Positions 53,559 to 61,626 of a stretch of DNA of 64,000 bases are shown here, piece by piece. How positions within the stretch are numbered: position 1 is the stretch's first letter; each line of letters begins with the position of its first letter. A program made the position numbers and the translations under genes. The stretch is from contig CBDETS010000002.1 of NCBI GenBank assembly GCA_965242975.1, forward strand, positions 310,001-374,000. The letters run 5' to 3'. Below the pieces are notes generated by a model, which saw only the letters and a list, made by a program, of their open reading frames with translations, did not search any database and was not told where the DNA came from. This DNA comes from JAPPHA01 sp965242975. GTDB lineage: Bacteria > Pseudomonadota > Alphaproteobacteria > Rhodobacterales > Rhodobacteraceae.

Positions 53559-53876
53559 TCAGCTGCGTCGCGTACCGGCGCGGGTAATCCAGTCGGCACC
53601 GCCATAGGTGATGGCCAGCACATGCACCTCTTGCTCGGCGTCATCGACTGTAAAGGCGATCACGGCCCGGCGGGCGGCGGGGATTGCGCGCAGCCCGGGT
53701 AGGATGTGATTCCGCAACGTGCCGATATGGGGGAGCGTGCGCAGGTTTTGGGCGGCTTCGGCAATCTCGGCCAGTTTGCGACGCGCGGTCCGGGGGCCAG
53801 CATAGTCTTCGATCAATTCGGAAATCGTTGTCAGATCATCCGCCACCGAAGGGTGGTAGCGCAGTCGATACGTCAC
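53559..53876 (-). CDS. parE: RelE/ParE-family toxin
   Basis: 105 residues. RelE/ParE fold signature: YHPSVADDLTTISELIEDYA, RKLAEIAEAAQNLRTLPHIG and VIAFTVDDAEQEVHVLAITY. The start overlaps the antitoxin stop by 4 nt (53873-53876), the usual antitoxin-first order. ParE-type toxins poison gyrase; RelE-type ones cleave mRNA; the sequence alone does not decide. Confidence 0.8.
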   Translation of the reverse strand: MTYRLRYHPSVADDLTTISELIEDYAGPRTARRKLAEIAEAAQNLRTLPHIGTLRNHILPGLRAIPAARRAVIAFTVDDAEQEVHVLAITYGGADWITRAGTRRS

Positions 53877-54136
53877 GCGTTGCGATCCAGTCGGTGTAGT
53901 GCAGGGGCAAATACGTCCTCATGCCCGACAAACTCGGATCGGGGCGTGGCCGCCCGGCGGCGGATTTCGTCGGCCATGGCGTCCAGAGCGACCTCGCGCG
54001 CCTCATCCTCTTCGATCATCCGCTCAACTGCCGCAGCAACAGCGGCCGAGGCCGAGGCATAGACCCCCTGCCCCACTTTGTCCTTAAGGAATCGGTGGTG
54101 GCGGTCAGTGAAGCTGAGCGTGGTTTTGATGGTCAT
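53873..54136 (-). CDS. parD: ParD-like antitoxin
   Basis: 87 residues. N-terminal ribbon-helix-helix segment (TTLSFTDRHHRFLKDKVGQG) for dimerisation and operator binding, an Ala-rich helix (YASASAAVAAAVERMIEEDE) and a C-terminal toxin-binding tail. Promoter-region direct repeats at 54151-54168 are the likely autoregulatory operator. Confidence 0.8.
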   Translation of the reverse strand: MTIKTTLSFTDRHHRFLKDKVGQGVYASASAAVAAAVERMIEEDEAREVALDAMADEIRRRAATPRSEFVGHEDVFAPALHRLDRNA

Positions 54137-54150
54137 GTCGGGCCTCCACA

Positions 54151-54168
54151 GTCATACTTGGTCATACT
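54151..54168. promoter_or_regulatory. Direct-repeat operator of the toxin-antitoxin operon
   Basis: GTCATACT occurs twice, 10 bp apart (54151-54158 and 54161-54168), one helical turn, 15-32 nt upstream of the antitoxin start. Confidence 0.5.
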
Positions 54169-54279
54169 GCCGGGCCGCGTCAAGCCTTTAAGACTTGTGG
54201 CGCAGGGGGGTGAAGCTACAGGATATAGAAAAAACCCTTGCAAGAATCGTATATTCTGCCCCATTAATTACGGAAAGCA

Positions 54280-55566
54280 GTGAATAAAACGGCGACAAGC
54301 GTAACAATGTTTCGCCAAATGAGGGCAGAAATGGAGCAAGCAACCGCAAGTGCCATCGTATCGGAGGCACAGCAGTCTGGCCATACGCAGGAACGCATAG
54401 ACCTGTTGGTGGGGGATCATGCCCGCCGCCTGTCGGAACGCTTGCAGGCGCACCGCGCGCAATTGTTCCCGCCGGATGCCAAGCGGTCCTTGCGCAAGTT
54501 CACCTCTGGAGAAGCGGCCGAGTTGCTGGGGGTCAAGGACGCCTATTTGCGCAAGCTGCATCTGGATGGCCGCGGCCCCTCGCCCGAGACCCGTGCCGGG
54601 GGGCGCCGCTATTATTCACCCGAAGACATTCAGGCCCTGCGCGACTTGCTCGAGGCCGGGGCCAAGGTGTCCGGTACCTACCTGCCCGGACGGCGCGAAG
54701 GGGATCATCTGCAGGTGATCACCGTGATCAATTTCAAAGGCGGCTCGGGCAAGACCACCACTGCCGCGCATCTGGCGCAGAAGATGGCGCTGGATGGCTA
54801 TAAGGTGCTGGCTATCGACCTGGACCCGCAGGCCAGCCTGTCGGCCCTGCACGGGTTTCAGCCCGAATTTGACCTGCTGGATGGCGGCACGCTTTATGAT
54901 GCGATCCGCTATGACGATCCGGTGCCGTTGCGCGATGTGATCCAGAAGACCTATTTCACCAATCTCGATATCGTTCCGGGCAATCTGGACCTGATGGAGT
55001 TCGAGCACGACACCCCCCGCGCGCTGACGCAACGGGACGGTAACCTGTTTTTCACAAGGATCGGCGATGCGCTGTCCTCGGTGGAGAATGAGTATGATGT
55101 GGTTGTCGTCGATTGCCCGCCTCAGTTGGGGTTCCTCACCATGTCCGCCCTGTCGGCGGCCACCGCCGTTCTGGTGACGGTGCATCCGCAAATGCTGGAC
55201 GTGATGTCCATGTGCCAGTTCCTGCTGATGACCTCGAACCTGTTGGGCGTAGTCAGCGAGGCCGGGGGCAACATGTCCTATGATTGGCTGCGCTATGTGG
55301 TGACTCGTTATGAACCGGGCGACGGGCCGCAGAACCAGATGGTCAGCTTCATGCGTTCGATGTTCGGGGATCATGTGCTGAACCATCCCGTCCTGAAATC
55401 CACGGCGGTCTCCGATGCCGGGATCACCAAACAGACCATTTATGAGGTCGAAAAAGGCCAGTTCACCCGATCCACCTATGAGCGTGCGATCGAAAGCCTG
55501 AACGCGGTGAATGGCGAGATCGAGACATTGGTGCAATCCGCATGGGGACGTGGACATGGCGCGTAA
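54280..55566 (+). CDS. repA: RepA, ParA-type partition ATPase of repABC plasmid
   Basis: 428 residues starting at GTG 54280 (ATG 54307 is an alternative). The N-terminal ~130 residues include a MerR-like DNA-binding part (FTSGEAAELLGVKDAYLRKL). The ParA core has deviant Walker A (NFKGGSGKTTTAAHLAQKM, about residue 150), Walker A' LAIDLDPQASLSALHGFQPE and Walker B-like VVVVDCPPQLGFLTMSAL. It partitions the plasmid with RepB and represses the operon. It overlaps repB by 11 bp. Confidence 0.9.
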   Translation: MNKTATSVTMFRQMRAEMEQATASAIVSEAQQSGHTQERIDLLVGDHARRLSERLQAHRAQLFPPDAKRSLRKFTSGEAAELLGVKDAYLRKLHLDGRGPSPETRAGGRRYYSPEDIQALRDLLEAGAKVSGTYLPGRREGDHLQVITVINFKGGSGKTTTAAHLAQKMALDGYKVLAIDLDPQASLSALHGFQPEFDLLDGGTLYDAIRYDDPVPLRDVIQKTYFTNLDIVPGNLDLMEFEHDTPRALTQRDGNLFFTRIGDALSSVENEYDVVVVDCPPQLGFLTMSALSAATAVLVTVHPQMLDVMSMCQFLLMTSNLLGVVSEAGGNMSYDWLRYVVTRYEPGDGPQNQMVSFMRSMFGDHVLNHPVLKSTAVSDAGITKQTIYEVEKGQFTRSTYERAIESLNAVNGEIETLVQSAWGRGHGA

Positions 55567-56491
55567 GAACCTGCTCAAGGGGCTGATGGACGCCCCCCCT
55601 GCCCCGCCCGCGGATGAGGCCCCGGCCCGCGTTGATGTGGCCAAGCCGCGCTATGGCTCGGGCGCGATCGGGGCGGTAAGCCAGTCGATCTCGGACCTGA
55701 AATCGCGTGCGGTGCAAGAGATTGATCCGCGTATGATTGATCAGGGCGGTTTGCAGGACCGGCTGGAGGAAAACGCCGGTCTGGCCGAACTGGTCGAGTC
55801 GATCCGCGACTATGGCCAGCAGGTACCGGTGCTGCTGCGCCCCAACCCCAATGATGGCGAGCGGTTCCAGGTGGTCTATGGCCGCCGCCGCGTCGCCGCA
55901 CTGCGCGAGTTGGGACAGCCGGTCAAGGCGCTGATCCGGGTGCTGGACGACCGTGCGGTGATCCTGGCGCAGGGTCAGGAGAACACGGCCCGCCGCGATC
56001 TAAGCTTTATCGAAAAGGTCAATTTCGCCCGCCAGATGCAGGATATGGGCTATGACCGCAAGGTGATCTGCGCTGCGCTGCATGTGGATAAGACATTGAT
56101 TTCACGTATGATTTCCGTTTCAAACCGCATTCCAGAACCGTTGATCCAAGCGATTGGCGCGGCCCCGTCGGTGGGTCGGGACCGCTGGCTGAAACTGGCG
56201 GATCTGTTGCTAAAGGATCAGATGCAACGCGCCATCGATGCAGTGCAGGGCGATACGTCGGACGCCCGGTTCGAGGCCGCGCTGGCCGCCCTCACCCCGC
56301 GCAAGCCTCCTGCCCCGCGCACCGATGTGCCGCTGCGGGCCGCAGACGGCACGGCGCTGGGTCAGATGCGGCGCAGCGGCAGCAAGGCGGTGCTGACGCT
56401 GAATACCAAAACGGCCAAAGGGTTCGAGGACTGGTTGGCCGAGAACATCTCGGATCTTCATCACCGCTGGCAATCCAGCCGGGATGAGTAA
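55556..56491 (+). CDS. repB: RepB, ParB-type partition protein
   Basis: 311 residues from ATG 55556, overlapping repA. N-terminal MARKNLLKGLM is the usual RepA-contact region; ParB/Srx box: GQQVPVLLRPNPNDG, YGRRRVAALRELG and GQENTARRDLSFIEKVNFAR; a helix-turn-helix (DRKVICAALHVDKTLISRMI) follows for parS binding. The partner sites are the palindromes at 56629 and 57909. Confidence 0.9.
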   Translation: MARKNLLKGLMDAPPAPPADEAPARVDVAKPRYGSGAIGAVSQSISDLKSRAVQEIDPRMIDQGGLQDRLEENAGLAELVESIRDYGQQVPVLLRPNPNDGERFQVVYGRRRVAALRELGQPVKALIRVLDDRAVILAQGQENTARRDLSFIEKVNFARQMQDMGYDRKVICAALHVDKTLISRMISVSNRIPEPLIQAIGAAPSVGRDRWLKLADLLLKDQMQRAIDAVQGDTSDARFEAALAALTPRKPPAPRTDVPLRAADGTALGQMRRSGSKAVLTLNTKTAKGFEDWLAENISDLHHRWQSSRDE

Positions 56492-56548
56492 CCCCGCATA
56501 AGCGGGATAATCGTGGAGCAGCGACAAGGAGGCACGAAACAGGCAGGA

Positions 56549-56640
56549 CGAAAAGAAAAGACCCCTCAGAACCGAAGTTCCAAGAGGCCTGAATTGGTGA
56601 TTTAGCACCTCCGATTCTATGGCTTGTAGTTGACGGTTGT
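56549..56640 (-). ncRNA. repABC counter-transcribed RNA (ctRNA, inc-alpha)
   Basis: The repB-repC gap (56492-56690) has no gene. On the minus strand the stem CCTC..GGAAC..CTTCG..GTTC..GAGGGG (56556-56589) is followed by TCTTTTCTTTT, a good terminator for an antisense RNA. This is the place and form of the ctRNA that controls RepC synthesis in repABC plasmids. The 5' end is only estimated. Confidence 0.65.
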
Positions 56641-56644
56641 CAAC
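56629..56644. other. parS-like site 1
   Basis: GTTGACGGTTGTCAAC: GTTGAC/GTCAAC arms with a non-palindromic centre, compare the perfect site at 57909. It lies in the repB-repC gap, a common parS location. Confidence 0.65.
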
Positions 56645-56690
56645 TGGCGTCGAGTCCGGCGGGTAAAAAAGTTTTGTCTCGTGACAGTAC

Positions 56691-57881
56691 ATGGAACACA
56701 TCACAACGACGCCCTTTGGGCGGCGGCCGGTGACGGCTGGTCTGATCGAACAGGCAATGACCATGCAGGCCGCGCCCGAGGTGACGCATATCGACAAATG
56801 GGATCTGATGCGCGATCTGTGCGCCGCCCGCCGCGCCTATGAGGTGACGGATCGGGATCTTGCGGTGCTGAATGCGCTGGTTTCCTTTCACCCGAACGCG
56901 GCGCTGTCGCATAATGACAGCCTGATTGTCTTTCCGTCCAATGTGGCGCTGTCGGAACGGGCCCATGGCATGGCCGAAAGCACCCTGCGCCGGCATCTGG
57001 CCGCCCTGGTGCGCGCAGGGCTGATCGCCCGTCATGACAGCCCCAACGGTAAGCGCTATGCCCGCCGCGGCATGGACGGAGAGATCGCCCGCGCGTTTGG
57101 CTTTGATCTGCGCCCCTTGCTGCACAGCGCGGCCGGGATCGTGCAGGCCGCCAAACAGGCCCGCGCCGATCAGGCACTTCTGGCCGCCGCCCGCGAGAAG
57201 CTGTCTCTGCTCAAGCGTGACGCGCTGAAACTGGCGCTCTACGGGCAGGAAAACGCCCTGCCCGGCGATTGGGAGGCCCTGCTGGCCGCATTGATGGGCG
57301 TTCACAAGCAGATGCGCCGCAAACTCACCTTTGAGGAACTGCTGGATCTGGAGGCGCAGACCATACAGCTGCTTGGGGATATCCAGTCATTGTTGACGAT
57401 AAAAACAGAAGAAATGAGCGGCAATGACAGTGAAACTGAGCGTCAGTATCAGAATTCAAAAACAAATACTCTTGAATCTGAATTTTGCCCTAAAAAGGAC
57501 AATGACGAAGCTGATGGAGCGCACCAATCCAACCCGGATCGCCCTCTGCCCCGTGTGCCATTGGCACTGATCCTAAAAGCCTGCCCTGATATCCTGCCCT
57601 ATTGCGAGCGGGAACCGAAGGACTGGCGCGATTTAATGGTGGCTGCGGGATATGTGCGCGGCATGATGGGGATCAGCCCCTCGGCTTGGCAAGAGGCGCA
57701 GGAACTGATGGGTCCTGAAACCGCTGCGGTCACGGTGGCCTGCATTCTGCAACGGTTCAGCGACATCAACAGCCCCGGCGGCTATTTGCGGGCGCTGGCG
57801 GGCAAAGCGGCGTTGGGCGCGTTTTCTCCGGGGCCGATGGTGATGGCTTTGCTGAACGGATCAAATCGTGCGGTGGCCTGA
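56691..57881 (+). CDS. repC: RepC, replication initiator of repABC plasmid
   Basis: 396 residues from ATG 56691. N-terminal winged-helix region: WDLMRDLCAARRAYEVTDRD, NVALSERAHGMAESTLRRHL and LVRAGLIARHDSPNGKRYAR; variable linker in AT-rich DNA; C-terminal EREPKDWRDLMVAAGYVRGM, SAWQEAQELMGPETAAVTVA and INSPGGYLRALAGKA. Typical length. It initiates replication at an origin inside its own gene. Confidence 0.9.
   Translation: MEHITTTPFGRRPVTAGLIEQAMTMQAAPEVTHIDKWDLMRDLCAARRAYEVTDRDLAVLNALVSFHPNAALSHNDSLIVFPSNVALSERAHGMAESTLRRHLAALVRAGLIARHDSPNGKRYARRGMDGEIARAFGFDLRPLLHSAAGIVQAAKQARADQALLAAAREKLSLLKRDALKLALYGQENALPGDWEALLAALMGVHKQMRRKLTFEELLDLEAQTIQLLGDIQSLLTIKTEEMSGNDSETERQYQNSKTNTLESEFCPKKDNDEADGAHQSNPDRPLPRVPLALILKACPDILPYCEREPKDWRDLMVAAGYVRGMMGISPSAWQEAQELMGPETAAVTVACILQRFSDINSPGGYLRALAGKAALGAFSPGPMVMALLNGSNRAVA
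57395..57510. other. Probable oriV within repC (AT-rich segment)
   Basis: Within the otherwise GC-rich repC, this stretch is strikingly A/T-rich (for example AAAAACAGAAGAAATGAG and TTCAAAAACAAATACTCTTG) and encodes the poorly conserved Asn/Ser/Glu linker. In repABC plasmids oriV lies in this part of repC. Confidence 0.55.
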
Positions 57882-57908
57882 GCCATTTGGAGCACCGCGC
57901 CGCGTCCG

Positions 57909-57924
57909 GTTGACAGCTGTCAAC
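57909..57924. other. parS site 2 (perfect palindrome)
   Basis: GTTGACAGCTGTCAAC, a perfect 16-bp palindrome 28 bp after the repC stop; fits the GTTnnCnGCnGnnAAC form of RepB-binding sites. Confidence 0.8.
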
Positions 57925-57954
57925 TCGCCTGCCGGGTGGTTGCCCAAGGCCAAA

Positions 57955-58045
57955 TGAAAAGACGCAGGCCGTAGCCCGCGCCTTGATGTGGTGCAATCGA
58001 ATGCTTGTTAACGGTTCGACCGCGAATTTTGAACGGAGTGAGTGT
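57955..58045 (-). ncRNA. Orphan tracrRNA-like gene behind repC
   Basis: The minus strand of 57986-58033 matches the tracrRNA at 15942-15989 in 44 of 48 positions, including TTCGxGGTCGAxCCGTTAAC, AAGCATTCGA and TGCACCACAT. Downstream the sequence differs, but a terminator is kept: GGCGCGGGC (57982-57974) pairs with GCCTGCGTC (57969-57961, two G-U pairs), TACG loop, then TTTTC. Conservation of the core with a re-invented terminator argues for a functional RNA. No cas gene or CRISPR repeat lies nearby. Confidence 0.65.
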
Positions 58046-58100
58046 CGCTGAATTGCACAGTTTTGCAAGGGTTTATTCCGGTTGGACCAGGGGAATCGAC

Positions 58101-59288
58101 CTTACCACCCTTCAAAAAGTAGTGGTTGATTTGACTTTTGGCTGATCTGTGTGATTCAAGGAGTCTCCACTGCGTGTTTGGAGGCTGCTATGACGGGAAG
58201 CGATTGTTTTTTTGAGCTTTATTCAAGAGTTGAGGCAGACTTCCAGAATCGCCTGCCCGAATATCACAAGTCGCGCCGGGAAGGTTTGTCGCTGATCGCC
58301 AGCATGATTTTGAACACACGCAGCGTCAATCTGATGGAAAATGCGGCTGCGTTGCCCCGTGATATTGGCTCGGTGGACCACCGTTATCAGTACATTTCTC
58401 GGGTTTTGGGCAATTCCCATATCGATCCTGACGAGGTCATGCAGACCTATGCCAGTGAGATCCTCCGTCGCCAGCAGGATGCCGGAGATACGATTGTGCT
58501 GGCCCTTGATCAAAGCAAACTCAACGAAGGCCACGAGGTTTTGATGCTATCGGTGCGAATGCGGGACCGCGCCCTTCCGGTCGCCTGGCGCGTGCGACAG
58601 ACCAAAGGGCCAATTGGCTGGCGTGTGCAACACGATCTTCTGGAAAGCGTTTGCCCATGGCTACCCGAGAGTGCGCGTGTCTTGCTGACCGGGGATCGGT
58701 TCTATGGGACGGCCCGCCTGATCGAATGGTGCCAAGAGGCGGGCTGGGGTTACCGGCTGCGTATGAAGGGCAATATCACGTTGCAGCATCAGGGTGGTGA
58801 ACTGGCGACCCGTGAGATTGCTGAACTGACGCCCGAAGGCCTCGTAAACGCGGAGCTTTATGGGACGGGCGTCATTACCAACATCGGCGTGCTCCACCAA
58901 GACGGGCACAAGGAACCGTGGATCATCGCCATGAATGTAGCCCCGTCTGAATACAGAGTTCTCGACTATGGCATGCGGTGGAGCATTGAGGCCATGTTCT
59001 CCGACTTCAAGACCCGGGGCTGCGGCATCACCCAAAGCCAGATCAAAAAACCGGATCGATTGGCGCGTCTCATCCTCGTGCTGGCAATCGCCATGTATTG
59101 GGCCGTCTCAACAGGAACTGCAGAAGAGCACCACGTCGCGAAACGCGGCGAAAAAAGGGGATTCGAAAAGCCCGACGGTCCCTATGCTCGCTCTTCAAAG
59201 CCGGTCTCCGGGCCATCCGAAGATGTCTCGCCGGCTACGCAAAAATCCCCAAACTCTGGGAGGTCTGGATAAATTGAAGGGTGGTAAG
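58101..59288 (+). mobile_element. IS4-family element (second type)
   Basis: 1188 bp with ends CTTACCACCCTTCAA and TTGAAGGGTGGTAAG and a perfect 10-bp duplication GGGAATCGAC (58091-58100 and 59289-59298). A 30-bp scrap of the same element is at 41616. Confidence 0.9.
58190..59272 (+). CDS. IS4-family transposase (second type)
   Basis: 360 residues from ATG 58190 (GGAGG upstream; a longer GTG start at 58151 is possible). DDE core: TIVLALDQSKLNEGHEVLML (first Asp), ARVLLTGDRFYGTARLIEWC (second Asp), YGMRWSIEAMFSDFKTRGCG (Glu in the YREK-like signature). Appears intact and flanked by a perfect target duplication, so recently active. Confidence 0.9.
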   Translation: MTGSDCFFELYSRVEADFQNRLPEYHKSRREGLSLIASMILNTRSVNLMENAAALPRDIGSVDHRYQYISRVLGNSHIDPDEVMQTYASEILRRQQDAGDTIVLALDQSKLNEGHEVLMLSVRMRDRALPVAWRVRQTKGPIGWRVQHDLLESVCPWLPESARVLLTGDRFYGTARLIEWCQEAGWGYRLRMKGNITLQHQGGELATREIAELTPEGLVNAELYGTGVITNIGVLHQDGHKEPWIIAMNVAPSEYRVLDYGMRWSIEAMFSDFKTRGCGITQSQIKKPDRLARLILVLAIAMYWAVSTGTAEEHHVAKRGEKRGFEKPDGPYARSSKPVSGPSEDVSPATQKSPNSGRSG

Positions 59289-59304
59289 GGGAATCGACTG
59301 AAGA

Positions 59305-60470
59305 TTATTGCCGGATGACTGCTTCCATGTAGTCATCGTCCCAAGCAGATGAGCGCCGTTTTTGTGGCAAGCTCATTTTCTTGCCGGGAACCCGCCGCAA
59401 CAAGGTCATCGCCGCCTGATTGATTGTCGCGAAGTTGGCGACCGCATTCGCTTTTCTGATGCGGCAATCGTCCTGTCGGAAGGTGACATCAAGAACCCAA
59501 TGCAAGCTGTTTTCCACCTGCCAGTGGTTGCGGATGCACTGCGCCATTTTCTCTGGATTCTCAACGAATGATGCGATGTAGAGCTGTTGGACCGTTTCGC
59601 ATTTCCCTCTGATTTCGCGTGTGTATTCCGTCATGATGACGGCTTTCAGGCCCGGCCAGTCATGGCGAAACCTGAGCCATTCAATGTCCGAGCAGACCGT
59701 ATAACGGCGCGTTTCAATCCGCCCATGATCGGCGTCAATGGTTTCGCTTTGCTTGACAAAATCCCCGCCGATATCCCGCTCCAGATGTTCGTCAAAAACA
59801 GTTCGACATCTTCACGCAAGCTACCCTGATTGCCCTTCAGGCCACTCACATAATCCGCATCTTGATCAATGATTTGCTGGCAAATCTTGCAGTAGCATCC
59901 CATCACATCAATGGTCACGATCGCACCTTTGAGCACCAGCAGTGCGAGCAATTCCGGGAGGGCTGTGATCTCATTGGATTTGTCATCGACCTTGCGGTGT
60001 CCAAGGACGAGTTGTTGGTCACAGGCCCAGGCTGAAACCATGTGGATGGCGGCCTTGCTGGAGCCGGTATCGAATGACCGTCGAAGGGTTTTCCCATCTA
60101 CGGCAACGATACCCCCAAGCATTTCATTCAGGCTTGCGACCCAACTTATGAAGCAGCTTTGGAAAGCCTCCATATCCAGACGAGAAAACAGGATTCCCAA
60201 CTGATCATGGCACGGTGTTCCGTTCTCAAACGGCAGGAAACGACGCAGAAGCTCAAGTTTCTTTTGCCCATAAAGCGCGATGGACGTCCAACCGTCAGCG
60301 CCTGATATCACAGCGCACAGAACCAGAAGCAGAATTTCGTCCAGCGGATAGCTGACTTTCGCTTCCTGACGCGGATCCTCGACAGCTTGAAAGTGCGTCA
60401 AAAAGTCAGGTGCTGCGGGTTTTTTTGGGGGTGATGGACATGCCAAATCTCCGAAAAAAAGCCGTTCCAA
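59305..60470 (-). pseudogene. ISAs1-family transposase, frameshifted
   Basis: Two frames make one ISAs1 (H-repeat-like) transposase: 60470 to about 59650 (FLTHFQAVEDPRQEAKVSYP, GIVAVDGKTLRRSFDTGSSK with the first Asp, ALLVLKGAIVTIDVMGCYCK with the second) and 59634-59305 (IRNHWQVENSLHWVLDVTFR with the Glu, ANAVANFATINQAAMTLLRR). A frameshift near 59645 separates them. Confidence 0.8.
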
Positions 60471-60499
60471 ACCTTTGATTCAGAAAAATGCAAATTTGT

Positions 60500-61197
60500 C
60501 AGCAAGTTATTCAGTCGATTACCATGGTTAACGATGCTGATCGTCTTGCCTACGATCCGGTCATGCGTCAGGTTGTCGGCGTCAGGGCTGTCGAGGCGCA
60601 GGCGGCCTCGGCCTCGCAGATGGGGCGGTTTGAGACCGAGACGCTGGCCTTGCCCGAGAACCGCGAAGCGCTTGCGGATATGAACGGCCAATGGATTGAC
60701 CGCTTCCATGACCGCAACGCGTTGAAGTATATCGTGCTGGATATGGACAGTTCTGTCAGCCCGACCCACGGGGATCAGGAAGGTGCGGCCTGGAACGGAC
60801 ATTTCGATTGCACCTGCTCTCACCCGAACTTCCTGTGAGTACCGTCTGAATATTACCCGGAAGCGCCAAAGTAAAATTACCCAGGTGTAAGGGCCCTGTG
60901 GTTTTGTTCCTGTTCAACCAGTTCGGCATGCTTGAGCGCTGCGCCCTGCGCACCGGCAACGTTCACAGCGCTGACGGCTGGCGAGATGTTCTTGATCCTG
61001 TCATCGCCCGCTATGCCGGGCGCGACCTTGGGGGCCGCTTCTTCCGGGCGGATGCCATCATCTTGCTCCCCGCCGTCAAGGCGCTGAAAGGGCGAATTCG
61101 AAAACACGATCCCGCCCATTCAGGCTGACCCCTCAGTCCCGACCGCTCATCCGGCTGCCCGCGACGCGGTACTCAAGGAAAAGATCGCGCATCGGCT
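60500..61197 (+). pseudogene. IS1380-family transposase remnant
   Basis: Fragments in several frames: DRLAYDPVMRQVVGVRAVEA, ASASQMGRFETETLALPENR and YIVLDMDSSVSPTHGDQEGA (60524-60835), then, after ~65 bp of inserted sequence, FLFNQFGMLERCALRTGNVH and DVLDPVIARYAGRDLGGRFF (60901-61050), then a damaged LPAxAVLKEKIAHRL. Multiply disrupted by indels and truncated at 61198. Confidence 0.75.
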
Positions 61198-61482
61198 AGG
61201 GCCTGTTGACAATTGGGATTCCAATTTTGACTGGGAACTGATTCAAACTCCAAAAATGGAGGTTTGAATGGACGAAGGTCGGTTTGTGATTTCTGATGAT
61301 CTTTGGCAGAGGATTGCATCTCTTCTGCCCGGCAAGGCGGGAGACCCGGGTGTCACCGCCCGCAACAATCGCCTTTTCCTGGAAGCCGTCTTTTGGCGTG
61401 TCCGCACCGGCTCGCCGTGGCGAGATCCACCCAAAGCATTTGGGAAGTGGAACAGCCAGTTCAAACGGTTTCGACGATGGGC
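61198..61482 (+). pseudogene. IS5-family element, 5' fragment cut by IS21
   Basis: Left end GGGCCTGTTGACAATTGGG followed by the N-terminal ~72 codons of the transposase from ATG 61268 (FVISDDLWQRIASLLPGKAG, NNRLFLEAVFWRVRTGSPWR, FGKWNSQFKRFRRW). IS21 begins at 61483. Confidence 0.8.
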
Positions 61483-61626
61483 TGCGGAATCTGGTGACAT
61501 CCGCCCACCTATTCTGAAAACATCCGCCCGGGGATTCTGACGCATCCGCCCACCCCTTCTTGGGCTGCTGAGAGGTAATCTGAAGCTAGCTATTTTTCAG
61601 TTTGTTTTTGGACTGGAGAAAGCTCA

